Below the pieces are notes generated by a model that saw nothing but the letters and a program-made list of their open reading frames with translations, was not told the DNA's origin and did not search any database. This document shows, piece after piece, positions 23,350 through 34,928 of a stretch of DNA of 64,000 nt (position 1 is its first letter; the number at the start of each line of letters is the position of its first letter). The DNA comes from Sphagnum compactum. Taxonomy: Eukaryota; Bryophyta; Sphagnopsida; Sphagnales. The stretch is taken from positions 10,377,863 through 10,441,862 of the forward strand of contig OZ234496.1 in assembly GCA_965153455.1 (NCBI GenBank). Reading direction: 5' to 3'. Made by a program: the position numbers and the translations under genes.

Positions 23350-24300
23350 TGTCGCACTCCTAAGTTCCTAGTGGACCCACTTGAGGGTCTAAGTATATGG
23401 CAATGCGGAAGGAGTTGGAACTTGGAGCACGATCCCGACTTCCAGCACTAGAGGGGGGGTAAGAGGGGCGTGCTAGAAGTCCCGGGAAAGACTAGGAAGG
23501 GTTGACAAGCTTTACTCACTCACACGGGCCTGCATGAAACCACACAAAGTGGTTAGAACTCATTCTGGGTCCTTTTGGTGTTGGGACAACCACGGGTGAA
23601 CTCGGACTCACTTTGACACACCACACCCCGGGCTCGGGAGTAAGCCACCACCTTACTCCCTATAGTATACTCTGTGACTCGTCGCGGGGGTGGCATCCAA
23701 ATGGCCATTTTGTCCCGGGACTCCCGAGACTCCCGCGTGGGAGTCCCGAAATCGCGCATTTTCGGGACTCCCGCGACTTTGAAGCTTCATAACTTTCGGA
23801 GCAGACCTCCGATCGACTCGCCGTCTGAAGAAAAGTTGTAGGTCTCGTCGAGACCTTTCCAACGGTATGTTGCACGTTTTCTGCAGCCAAGTATTTCGGG
23901 TCGATTCCCGACTTTTAGTGGTCGGGAGTCAAAACTGGCGGACTCCCGGGAGTTCGACTCCCGGGCCTTCTTTTGGCCATAACTTGTGTTTCAGATGTCC
24001 AAATGAGCAATGCGAGCCCATTTTAGACATCTACACTACAAGGTCTTTCCATTGATATAAAGGGCGCAACAAGCCATTGAGTTTTGACCCCTCAAAACGC
24101 TCTCTGAAGTTTCGGGAGTCCTTTTGGGACTCCACTCTCACCAACTCCCAACATGGGAGTTCACTTGGGAGTGTGAGGGTTCACTCCCTCACACTCTTTG
24201 CACTCCCGGGAGCATGTGATATGACTCCCGGGTCTACTTATAGGCCCGCACACTTGCGACCCCCTTGCCTTGGTCGCGAGCCAAGGTTAGGGTCGCGACA
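23350..24300 (+). mobile_element. Solo LTR (951 bp) inserted in the Helitron gene
   Basis: The element begins TGTCGC and ends GCGACA, i.e. TG...CA with a perfect 6-bp inverted end repeat. It is flanked by identical 5-bp target duplications TGCAC (23345-23349 and 24301-24305). Removing the element and one duplication rejoins the Helitron frame exactly (Trp-Asp-Ala-His-Trp-Glu). TATAAAG at 24056-24062 could be the LTR promoter. No internal retrotransposon region is present, so recombination between two LTRs is implied. The LTR is CpG-rich and has many GACTCCC/GGGAGTC words, unlike its host sequence, which suggests a younger insertion. Confidence 0.92.
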
Positions 24301-25734
24301 TGCACATTGGGAGTCTTTGAGCGATGACATTGAAGCAATGACACATCGCGAGCGTGATGATCCAATTGTTACCCTTTCTGAGGATGCGCTAAAAGATCGT
24401 GCATTGTATGAGATTGATCAGGTTCTCATTCGCAACGGACACCGCTTGGAAGATTTTCCAACGCTTCCCAAGTCTAATTACGTCCTTCCTGTTCATGGAG
24501 GAAATCGATTGATCCAAGAAGAGCTGGCTTATGATCAACATTCATTGACCACAGATGCAGACAATGCAGAAGATAGGCTCAATGATGATCAGCGCAGCAC
24601 ATACGAAACTATTTTGAATTCTGTGACAAACAAAGATGGTAAACTATTCTTTGTGTATGGCAGTGGTGGAACCGGCAAAACATTTGTTTGGACAACGCTT
24701 CTATCCCATCTACGAGGGCAAGGCAAAATTGTGCTTGCACTTGCGTCATCAGGAATTGCATCTTTGCTACTTCTAGGCGGCAGAACCGCCCATTCAAGAT
24801 TCAAGATTCCAATTAATCTGCACGATGAGTCGACTTGCAACATCACACAACAGATGAAAGTGGCCGAGTTGGTGCGTAAAGCTGATTTGATCATTTGGGA
24901 TGAGGCACCGATGATGCATCGCCAAGCTTTCGAAGCTGTTGATCGGACCCTACGTGATTTGATGCAATTGGATGATGCACAGGCAACCGAGAAGATTTTT
25001 GGTGGGAAAACCGTGGTCCTTGGTGGGGATTTTTGACAGATCCTACCTGTTGTTCCCAAGGGAGGACGAGAAGACATTGTCAGTGCTTCGTTGGTTCGAT
25101 CGCATCTTTGGCAGCATGTTACGATTCTTCGTCTTCATATTAACATGCGAGTCATGGTAGCCAATTCTGAAGAAGAACGAAAGTTTGCCAAATGGGTGTT
25201 GAATGTTGGAGATGGCAGTCTTCCTGCCATTGCAGAAAAAGAAGGTGTCGATCCAGATTGGATCAAGATTCCATCCCATATGAGGTTGCTAGCAGAAGAT
25301 TGTAACTTAAGAGGATTAATCCGAACCATCTATCCGGATCACCAATGTCATTCCGGAGATGCCATGTATTTTTTACAACGCAGCATTATGGCCCCCAAAA
25401 ATATTGACGTTGATGAAGTCAACAATGCAATTCTTGAATCGTTATCTGAAGAATTGCACACGTACCTGAGCGTAGATTCTTTGGCTCCGACAGAAGGTGC
25501 AAGTGTTGCTGCAGGAGTTTCAATGGATTCATTGTATCCGGTGGAATTTCTAAACACTTTGCAATTCAGCGGAATCGCAAATCATAAGCTGGAATTCAAA
25601 GTGGGTGTGCCAATCCTTTTGTTACGCAATCTCAATCAATCAATAGGGTTGTGTAATGGTACGAGGTTGATTGTCAAGAAATTGGGTCAGCGTGTCATTG
25701 AAGTGGAGATCATCACAGGGAACAATGCAATTAT

Positions 25735-26720
25735 TGATATTTATATACGTGAATCAATTATTTAATACTTAATTATCTGAAATAGTGATTAAATTAATTA
25801 GTTTAGTTCAAATAATTAATTATCAAAATATTTATCTGATTTTATCTGAAATAAGTATCAGAAAACTAAATTTTTGAGTTACATATTGGATAATTAATTA
25901 TTTGGATCGATTATTTGAATTGATTAACTCATGAAATAGTTATCTTAATTAATTATTTTTAATTAACGAAATAAAAATTATTTGAATTAATCAAATTAAT
26001 TCATTTCATTTGTCTGTTAGTTACTTCAAATAATTAATTATTTGATTTCTATAATTTATTATCAGATGATTTATTATCTAAATTCATAAGTAGTCATTTA
26101 TTATCTTTTTAAAAAAAAAAAATTTATTTTGAATTAACTAAACAATAGATATTTTAATTAAAAAATATAATGCATATAATTATATAATTATTCAGTTTAA
26201 TTAAATATTAATTAATGAATTATTGACATATAATTCATTATTAAACATTAAAAATTAAATATGAATTTGGGTAAAAAACATCAAGATGTAAATAGACATA
26301 TCCGTATGTGCACCCAAATTGAATTATTAATATAATATACGAATTTCTTTTAGTTTCACATTTAAATTAATTATATGTATATAAATAATTATTTTGTTAT
26401 TGAATTTAGATAATTAATGGTCTGGTAATTATGGAAGAGATAATCATTATCTTAATTAATTGGTTTTATCCATTATTAAATATTCCCAATTCAAATAAAT
26501 AAATATTTATTATTATTTGATGAGTAATTATTGTTACTATACCTCCATATTATTTAGTTGAATTAGCATAATTAGTTAATTGATTAATTAAAATATAATT
26601 ATATGAGTTACATTTTTTATTTCGATTAAAAATGAATTATATAATATAATGAATAAGTTCATAATACTTAAGTATATGAAGCATAATTAATATTTAATAA
26701 TCTATTATTGAAACAATAAT
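25735..26720. other. Very AT-rich right flank of the island
   Basis: AATTAATTATTTGA-type words dominate and there is no coding signal. The Helitron helicase frame dissolves into this tract, marking the truncation point. Composition matches 14640-15560. Confidence 0.6.
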
Positions 26721-29700
26721 CCTTTATAAAATAGTACATATGAATTTGTATCCTGATGAACTTATAAGTTGTACAATAGTCATAACATAGTTGAACATTG
26801 GTAGTTCAATAGTAGTGCATTTGTGGCCCTACTAGTTGTATAAATGGGAATCATAATAAAAAAGTAGTTACAAATGTATCCCATGATGGGCGGTGGAAAT
26901 GCGAACATGTGGCATAATTGTATGTATGTACATTGTACACTAGTTGCAACATAGTTATTGTGTCAAAGGCACATTTACAATATTTCTAAAATAGTTGTCA
27001 CATGCAACTATAGTTTTTGACTCTTCAAAAAATCAAACATGGTTGACTATAAATGTATGTATGGTGTGTACAAATTACTGTATAGGAGACCCATTTTCAA
27101 TTCATTTGCAACTATAATACAATTAACTGATTTTTTGACATGATAGTTTACTTATTAATTCCTCGTATTTCCAAGGGGATAATAATTGTTGTAATACCAA
27201 AGGGATAATTGCACAATAGTTGTATACAAGTTATTTTTTGAGCTTTAGTTGCAAGGTAATGTGATTTTGATGAACACAATTTCTTATAGTGAAACAATTT
27301 ATGGATTTAAAACAATCATCACAAATGTGATATGAAAAAAATAAAAATTATTTCTTGCAAATTGGGTTACATTGTGTGATGTTGATCCCAATGTGTGTAT
27401 ATCAAAATTGTTTCCACTCATCTTATCATTCTAGGGTTTTGCGTATTATTTCAATACTTGTGAATGATGATGAATAATTCTTACAAGGTGTTAAAACTAA
27501 CTACTCTAGTGTATTTGATTTCATTAATGTTAGCCCCATGGAATTTTGTCTTGGGATCAAGTAGGAACATCATAGCGCATTCCATTCACTTGTCCCACGA
27601 CAAATATCTTACACATATTTTCAAACATTTTGGGATGTTAAATTGTAAACATGTTGATCTACTCCTTTATCAACTAGCCAAAAACTCATAAAAAAACTGG
27701 GATCAAAAGACATATGTGAAGTAAATTTGATGAAAATTGTGTCATATGTTAAAGCCACTAGTTGCTTCATGTATGCAATGACTTGAGTCCTCATTTAAAC
27801 CTTAATTTTCTATAGGTCAAGTTGCCCAATTTGGTAGTACTGAAATGCATTTTTTAGTACATGATACATGCCACGAAAGATATGGGAATTAAATATGTTG
27901 GTAAAGGTTCAAAGCAAGATAGGCTAAAGATTCAAGGATCGACTAACTGCAATTAGGCAAGAGATCAAGATTCCCACAAGTCTACATTTGGAGACATATT
28001 TCTATTTGTAGGAGGTGTAATTTCATGACAATGGAAAAAAGGAGCTATTGTTGCCATTTTTTCAATAGAAATTAAATGCATTTCATTTGTTTAAGCAACA
28101 AAAGAAGTTTTGTGGTTAACACAATTACATGAAGGATATTTGTTAAGGCTAGCTAATATTTTACCATGCTGTAACACAAGAATTTTTTTTGTAAAAAATG
28201 AAATACATTCATGTAATATTATGACAAATAATTATAGTAGAAAATAGTGACAAATTATTTAATTAGTAGGACAAAAGACTACTAAAAACTTAAGAATCGA
28301 TAGCACAACAAACTACCAATTTTTTATTCTTGAAATACTTAAACACTTGAACTTCTAAACAATCAAAACACTTGAAAAATAGTTCAAAAATGCAAAGAAC
28401 TTCAGAATAAAACATGTAACAATCAACAACATTTTGAAAAAAATTTGGTATATTCAAAAAATGAAAAATAGTCTATCAAAATGCAATCTTGGTTGCACCA
28501 ACACAAACATAAGTACTCATAAAAAAAAAAAAATGTCATCCAAAGGGAATGATGGTGTTTTGCTATAAAAAAATAGATGGTTACCAAAAAGATTAGAAGA
28601 AAAAAACAATATGACTTTCTAGATTAATAAAAAATTCCTAAGAAGCTTCTAAATCAAGTAAAAGAAAAATTAGGTAGTCAAAACCCTATAATCTAATACT
28701 ATCAACTTCATTTCAAAATTATGGTTTTAACAATCTTGAATTTCCTCAAAATTACAACCTATTCAACTCATGTTGACAATCATCATGCATTGTGTTGTCA
28801 AAAACAATTGAAAACCATGATTGCAATAAACACATTGACATCAAGTATCACTACTTGTGGAAGAAGTGATCAAATTTAAATATTGTCTTATAAAACAAAT
28901 GCTTGCAAATGACCACACAAAATCTCTTCCCAAATTGAAACCCCAACTTTGTCTAGAAGGGACAACTCCAAACTCTAAAGCATGATTAGATCTTCTCATT
29001 AAAGCAGAGGGTGTTAAGGATAGAGATTTATTGAAAGCTACCTCGAATAGTCATACTCTTAAGTTTGTGTTTGGAATGGTTAAATTCATCTTCATTGTTT
29101 TGACAATAATTCATAATTACAATATACAAAGAGCTTTGTCTCTCTCATTGTGCGTATTGATAATTCATAAGAGAGATAGAGATTGAAACCAAGGCGCTTA
29201 TACAAGAGACAATATGATACCTAAGCATCTCTTTTTATCACATTTGAGGCACATGGTAGACAGACAATATAAGATTGTGGAAATCTGTTGCTTTGGTTGT
29301 ATCCATTTAGTCATGTGACATTGCAATAAACAATAAGGTTTGAAACTTTCAAGAGCGATGTGTAGTGATGAGATTGTTGTCAAACGACCAATAAGCCTCC
29401 CCCAATAGAGGAGGGATGATGTTATATGCCTACACCTTAAGAAGGAGAGGGATGATACACCTACATAGATCTTACACAAGTAAGTGTACGTTAAAGCCCT
29501 AGAGTTCTCAAATAAGGGGCCTCAGATGAGAGGATAGCTGAGTCCAGCCCCACATTTTCAGAATGTCCTCCACCCATGGGCTTTACCTATTGGCAAGCAC
29601 AAGGCAAAATTTATTGTGAACCAAAACTTCTGTAGATCGCGAGGTGTATGAATGGGAGAGAGAGATGGGAGAGTTCTTATGCGTGCTCCTCAATAGCGAG

Positions 29701-30600
29701 ACAGTTCTTACACCTATAAGTAGGCATAATTTTCCTCCCACCAAACCCTTGAGGAGTAGGCATAATATCCCTCACAAATTTGAAGAGGGAAATTCATGGA
29801 TATAAGGTGCCCTCCACTCCACATACACTACGAATTTTCATTTTCTCAGAGTGCTTTTGGTGAGTGTAAGATCCCTCCAACACTTAAGGAGTAGTTGAAA
29901 GAATCTGCCCTTCTCCTATTCCTTGTTATTTACCTATGTTTAGGTTCATACAACATTCACCTTGTGCTTTACTTACTATTTCCACCCCAGAAATGTGGGG
30001 TGGGACTTTGCTATACATTTGTCCTGGGCTCATTATTTTTGAGAATTTCCGCATCCTGGGGCTTTACATTACACACACATTTTCATTAGTGGGATAACTT
30101 GTCACCACCCGATTGGGCCAGTACAATCCCCAGCAGCACCACCAGTGCTTTTGTGCGGTCGACAATACAATACAGCGTTGGGCATGGGATGCTGGCTTCC
30201 ATTGGCTACCTTTGGCATCCGTACTTTGTCTTCCTTTGGCCTTATAGGCTTTATAATGTAGCACATGCGGTAATTGATAATTTCCCCAAAAGAATATGCT
30301 TGTTGCTTGCAGTTTCTAAGCAAACGAAGTAGCCTATAGCTTTTTAGTTCTGGGATGAATATTTTTGTGGCTTTCCGCAGAATGAGGATGGCCTTGGGGG
30401 CCCCGATTTTTTGTTTCCTAGGGAAAAGAAAGAAAAAACTGGTATTTATGATTTGTGCGGGTCCTGGACCCCAATTACAAGGGATCTTTTTTTTGTACCC
30501 CTACAACTCGACACTCCTTTGACAAGGTCAGGGGAAACCGTGACATTTACAATGATAAATACATTAGTCGGGCTCTTCTACGTGCAAGCTTGCCAATGGC
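26720..30600. other. Intergenic DNA, no gene recognised
   Basis: The left part (26.9-27.3 kb) holds four AGTTGCAA or TTGCAACT words (one shortened by a base) and ends in TTCTTATAGTG at 27291, a possible inverted CACTA-like end. A plus-strand open frame near 30099-30332 has no recognised domain. Confidence 0.35.
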
Positions 30601-30612
30601 CATCTGTCCTGG

Positions 30613-31040
30613 CCAATTGTGCTATTGAGAGAGGAGCCAAGGGAAGGAAGAAGATAACTGAATTTCTATTTCCCCATTTTATTTTGTGGGGTGGGGGAGG
30701 GAAGTGGGTTGGGGAAGTGGAGGGTTAGAAGACTCTTGGTCTTCAAAGTTAGGTTTATAGGGGATGGATGTATTTAATGGGTGATTTTGTTTCCCTCAAG
30801 ATGGCTCTCTAACCTCCCAGGGCAAGCCTCCATTTGTTCAAGCCAATTGTGCTATTGATGGAGGAGCCATTGGAAGGAGAAAATGTTTTCAATTGGGTTT
30901 CCTTTTACCCCCTTTTCTTTTGGGGATATTTAGAGGGCAGTCTTCAAATTCAGGCTTAGAGTGGTATGCAAAGCTAAGTTTGAAGTGTGAATTTATTTTG
31001 CGCCTCAAAATGGCTCTCTAACCTCCCAAGAGCCAAGGGA
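30613..31040. repeat. Imperfect tandem duplication of about 210-230 bp
   Basis: CCAATTGTGCTATTGA..GAGGAGCCA occurs at 30613 and 30843. ATGGCTCTCTAACCTCCCA occurs at about 30801 and 31010. The two units share order and are diverged between these landmarks. Confidence 0.75.
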
Positions 31041-31690
31041 AAGGGGATATTATGTTGTCTATTGCTTTTTTGCTTCTACGATCCTGTTTCGAATGTGGGG
31101 TGCTAGCCTATTACAAAGAAAGAGGTGAATGTAAATGAATGCTGACCTCTTTTTCTGACTTCAAAAGAGAAACTTATGTAACATGGGAGTCACGTTAGAT
31201 CCTTGAAAAAGGCACTAAAGTTGTACCTGATAGGAAGAGAAAAGCCAAACAACAGCTGGATTTGTGGAGCAAGGAAAAGATCTCTGAAGGGTACAAAAGA
31301 AAGGTTATTGGCTTTTTCTGAAATGAAAATTCATGGAAGGTGGAGAACACAAAGATTTAAAACTTTCCCAAGAGTAGTGTGAAACAAACTCCTAGCTCAT
31401 AAAATTGATTGCCAAACTATACATAACTTACTAGGCTCATTTCCACAAATAGTCACTTGGAGGGGGGTTTTTGTTCAGAAGCCAAGATTATGTGTTGCCC
31501 ATCCAGAACATAGGATTGGATGAGTTCTCTTGTACACATACATGATCTAATCATCAATGTAATTTGTCCTAATCATTGGTACTCATTCGCACGGCCCCAA
31601 TCAGTTTTTGCTTTCATCCATCAGCAAGTTGATCTTTTAGATTCACATTGATTCTCTGCAGATGTCTGCATTGGTTCCAAGGGCATGCAA
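31040..31690. other. Intergenic, nothing recognised
   Basis: No open frame with recognisable domains and no repeat structure could be supported. Confidence 0.3.
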
Positions 31691-31699
31691 CCTCAGCAG

Positions 31700-31867
31700 C
31701 AGTGTTTTTTTTTTTTTTTTTTCATATTTCTAATGTCCAGATTTTGGCGAATTTTGCCTCAAAATTAGCAAAATTGGTCGAAATTACACTAGAAAAAAAA
31801 AATTTCTCCAAAATTTCCCAGATTTTTTATCGATTTAAAGTGAGAATTCGCTCAAAAAAAAACACTG
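31700..31867. mobile_element. hAT-type MITE, 168 bp, with 8-bp target duplication
   Basis: The ends are CAGTGTTTTTTTTT and AAAAAAAAACACTG in inverted orientation. The direct repeats CTCAGCAG (31692-31699 and 31868-31875) are identical. An 8-bp duplication with CA-beginning terminal inverted repeats is the hAT superfamily signature. The interior has no coding capacity, so it is non-autonomous. A related element lies at 49124-49268. Confidence 0.88.
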
Positions 31868-31879
31868 CTCAGCAGGGTA

Positions 31880-32820
31880 CAATAAGTTAGTTTTAAAATA
31901 TATGTATATAAATATATATACAAACAGCCTAATGCAGTGTTGCTTGAGTTGCTGTAAGGGGCTGACATTGTAACTAGAATGTTACTGTACGTGCCTACCC
32001 TGTTATGCACTTTGCAGTTTGCAGCTTAATAATAATAATTTAAATATTGGAAATCATGGTTGGGCCTGTGATTTAATTTTTGTAAATTTAGGCATAAAAC
32101 TCTTTTAAGTTTTCTAGAAAACTTAGGCAAAACAAACTGAAATTTTAACTCCAGGACTTGAGTTTAGGAGGGATGTGTAACTTGAGGACCATTTCTGTCC
32201 TTCTCTCTAAGTTGTGAATGCTTTGTTGGGTGAAAAATTAGATATTCTCCCCTTTCCTCACACAACCATAGGATTCTAACCTTTATTGGACACCGTCTAT
32301 CAAAGGGCAAGGCTTCCCCCTTGAGTGTCCATTGCCACAATTGGATATGGGTCAAATTAAAATAGGGTACCTCATCTTTTTGTAATTTTGTACTTCCTTT
32401 TGGTCAGATTGCCTTGAATTATTTTTTGAAAAACTCAAGAGTTTTGAAACTCAGAAAAATTTGTGTTTTTCAATTTCTCCTGGGTTTGGGGAAATTGGAA
32501 TGGAGGACTGGTTGACACATTGTTGGGTGTAAGAGCCGATGGAAGTGGAGAAGAGACAAGAACCAAAAGAAATTTTGTCCTTGTTCAAAGTTCATAGGGT
32601 CCCTTTGTTTCCAGACACACCTAACATTTAATTCCAGTTTAAAAAATATGATTTTTGGCTTTCTTCGAACCAGACCAAATGTCCTGCATTGCTTACACAG
32701 ATTAGTTAATGAACTAATTTCCCATATTTAAACTTTCGTTATTCCCTGCACTCTTGGTGTTCCCCACTTTGCACACAAACAAACCAACATACAGTAAGGG
32801 ACTGGCAAGAAATCTTACAG
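31880..32820. other. Intergenic, nothing recognised
   Basis: AT-rich non-coding sequence with a short TATATA patch near 31905-31920. No supported feature. Confidence 0.3.
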
Positions 32821-32859
32821 CAAGATATTTAATACAAAATAAAGCAGATTGTACAGCTT

Positions 32860-33480
32860 AGACTACATTGAAATCCCAAACAGGTTGGGTCAGAACCAAA
32901 GCCAAGCACCCACTTGTTCCCACAAATGAAAAGCAACACCGCGCATACATAATGAAGTAGTAGTGCTCGGGATGCTGATGATGATAGGACGAGAAGAAAG
33001 ACAAACCCTTCATAAAGTAGGAATGAATAAAGGGACCAAATGATGACAACAACCACCCATGACCATTCCCAAAGTGCTTTTCTTACACGACACAAAGACA
33101 TTGGTGATCAACAAACAAACACACACATATTTTTAATATATATGTTGAAATATCAATATAACATTATAGTAATAAAAATTTAATATTATAGTAATATGCA
33201 TACATACATACATACATACATAAAACTAAAGGTTGGGTGTCCAAATTTGGAGAGAAAAAAAGGGTGGAGAACATACTATATTAACATGCATGTTTGATAC
33301 AGGAGACAACAGCTAAGAGTGGTTGTGGGTAAAGTAATTTACTGGTAGGCTGGAGATGCTCCTGACGATGGGAGGGAGAAAGACAAGTTTTTATTTTGAC
33401 GCATTCAAAAAAGAGGGACCACACTAGCACACAACAACAACCACCACTACCCCCAAAATGCTCCTCTAACACAAGAACAT
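32860..33480. repeat. Diverged direct duplication upstream of the TPS repeat array
   Basis: GAGAAAGACAA..., then GGGACCA.A..., then ACAACAACCACC.., then AAA(A/G)TGCT, then TTGGTGATC/ATGGTGATGG occur in the same order at about 32990-33105 and 33370-33490. Between the two copies lies an (ACAT)n microsatellite at 33196-33222. Confidence 0.45.
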
Positions 33481-33483
33481 GGT

Positions 33484-34316
33484 GATGGTGTGCATTTAAG
33501 TTATGTAAAACTCTCTCAAGTTATACGCTTTATTCTCCCTGGGCACTGCCCTTTATTTTGCAAATGGCTGGGGGTTACATAGGTAGGCACTAAAGAAATG
33601 TGGTGGTGTACATGGTGGTATACATTTAAGTTTTGTAAAACTCTCTCTTGTGCACTTCAACCTCTTTGGACAACACTGTTTGTTTCACAATTGAGGAGAG
33701 GGGGAGGGGTGTACATAGGTGTGTACTAAAGATACATGTTGACGTGCATGGTGGTGTACAGTTATGTTATGGAAAATTCTTTCTTCTGCACTTCATTCTC
33801 TTTAAACACTACTTTTTGTTTTGCAAATTGCGTAGTACATTTGTAGGTATTAAAGGTACATGATGGTGTACATTATGGACTAGGTAAAAATGGGCTGGAG
33901 CTTTCTAGTTATCATGAAGAATAGTCTCCATGCTTACAAATAGTCTCCATGCTTACGCACCTTGACTATTCACAGTAATATATATGCATTTGAGCCAGTT
34001 ACCGGACATAACCAAAAGCATGAACAGATGTCCAGCTTTCCAGTTATGAGAAACAAAAGAGTGTGAGTTATGAGATTTCAGCCAACCAATGACAAGGAAC
34101 ATGCAAAAAGTATTAAGGAAGTACCCAAATTTCAGAAGGTAGCAAACATATATGTAATATATAATAACTTGGGAGCTCTTGTCAGTTATGTTATGTTAAA
34201 CTCTCTGGCTTGTGCATCATTCACGTTGGACACCAGGTTTTTGTTTATTTTATAAATTGGGGGTAAGTTACATCTACGTGGGTAGGTACTAAAGATACCT
34301 ACCTACCTAATGATGG
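33484..34316 (+). repeat. Tandem array of about 130-bp units in front of the TPS gene
   Basis: Units begin near 33484, 33613, 33747 and 34182. Each has (T/A)TTATGT(A/T)AAACTCTC, then TGTGCA or a relic, then CACTTCA/CACTG-like words, a TTTTGTTT.(A/G)CAAATT block, and end in GTAGGTACTAAAGATAC. The last unit finishes about 600 bp before the TPS start codon. Whether it affects transcription is unknown. Confidence 0.65.
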
Positions 34317-34739
34317 TACTTCGCTTTTGAGTTCTTCTTCTCCAACAACAGGCCTGTTGTGCTGCTCCCTCCCACTGTCTGGGAATTCGCCTCTCGTATA
34401 AGGCCCCTCCTCTCAAGCTTTCTCGTTCTTTGTGCATGCCAACGTTGCCCCGGGGGGGGGGAGGGGACGCCTTTCACTTCTCCTTTTGTACCTCCCTTGT
34501 CCCCCATCTCTCTGTTTCCGTTTTTTGCTGCCCTCATGGCCCGGAATGTTTCTGAGTTTGGTGTGAAAAATAGGAATCTTTGTGGCTCTGGTGGTGGCGG
34601 TGGTAGTGGTGGTGGTTTGTAGTGTTTTTTTTGTTTGTGGAAAAACTTTGTAGGTGTTGATGCTGGTGGGTGTGAGTTTTTTTGTGTTTTTTGTTGGATG
34701 TGATTCAGTTGGTGAAGTCTAGGGTTAAGGGGAGGAGAG

Positions 34740-34861
34740 GGGGTGAAACAGAGGCAAGAGCCACGGAGACAGCGGCAGAGACAGAGGCAGAGACACAGAG
34801 ACATAGGGGCAGAGACAGAGATATTTGGGTTTTTTTTTTTGTGTGTGTGTGTGTGTGTGTG
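34740..34861 (+). repeat. Purine repeat (CAGAGA)n, poly-T and (GT)n in the TPS leader
   Basis: AGACAGAG/GAGGCAGAGACA words from 34745 to 34821 are followed by a T run and a (GT)n tract to 34860, then a G-rich stretch before the start codon at 34929. The segment most likely lies in the 5' untranslated region or core promoter. Confidence 0.8.
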
Positions 34862-34928
34862 GGGAGGGGGGGGGTGGGGAGGAGGAGGGTGGCTGTGTTG
34901 TGTGCAGTGGTGGTTTTGGGCGGGAGAG

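Larger units (their letters stand above)
19986..25765 (+). pseudogene. Helitron Rep/helicase gene, interrupted and 3'-truncated
   Basis: A single frame runs from about 19986 to 25765. In order it has an Arg-rich 43-residue repeat array, a zinc-finger-like segment (CGFCNVKMW...SLCCENGKI), a conserved Helitron-like middle region, the HUH replication-initiator motif PHAHIL (His codons 22224-22226 and 22230-22232), the tyrosine motif YLFKYVYKG (22629 onward), and a PIF1-type helicase with Walker A GSGGTGKTF (about 24660) and Walker B DEAPM (24899). Helitron transposases use these for rolling-circle transposition. Breaks seen: stops at 20184-20186, 20571-20573, 20700-20702 and 25034-25036, a solo LTR at 23350-24300, and loss of the helicase C-terminus where AT-rich DNA starts near 25735. 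Upstream exon(s) and the element's 5' and 3' termini were not found. It is not functional as it stands. Confidence 0.93.

Noticed and set aside
15811-27291. CACCACAAGAAAT at 15811 as an alternative left CACTA end for the inverted end at 27291
   Set aside because: The first five bases are CACCA rather than CACTA and the 3-bp flanks (gca, aaa) disagree; the 13029 candidate fits better, though still weakly.
30099-30728. Open frames of 77 and 105 codons suggesting a small gene
   Set aside because: No recognisable domain, and the second overlaps the start of a tandem duplication.
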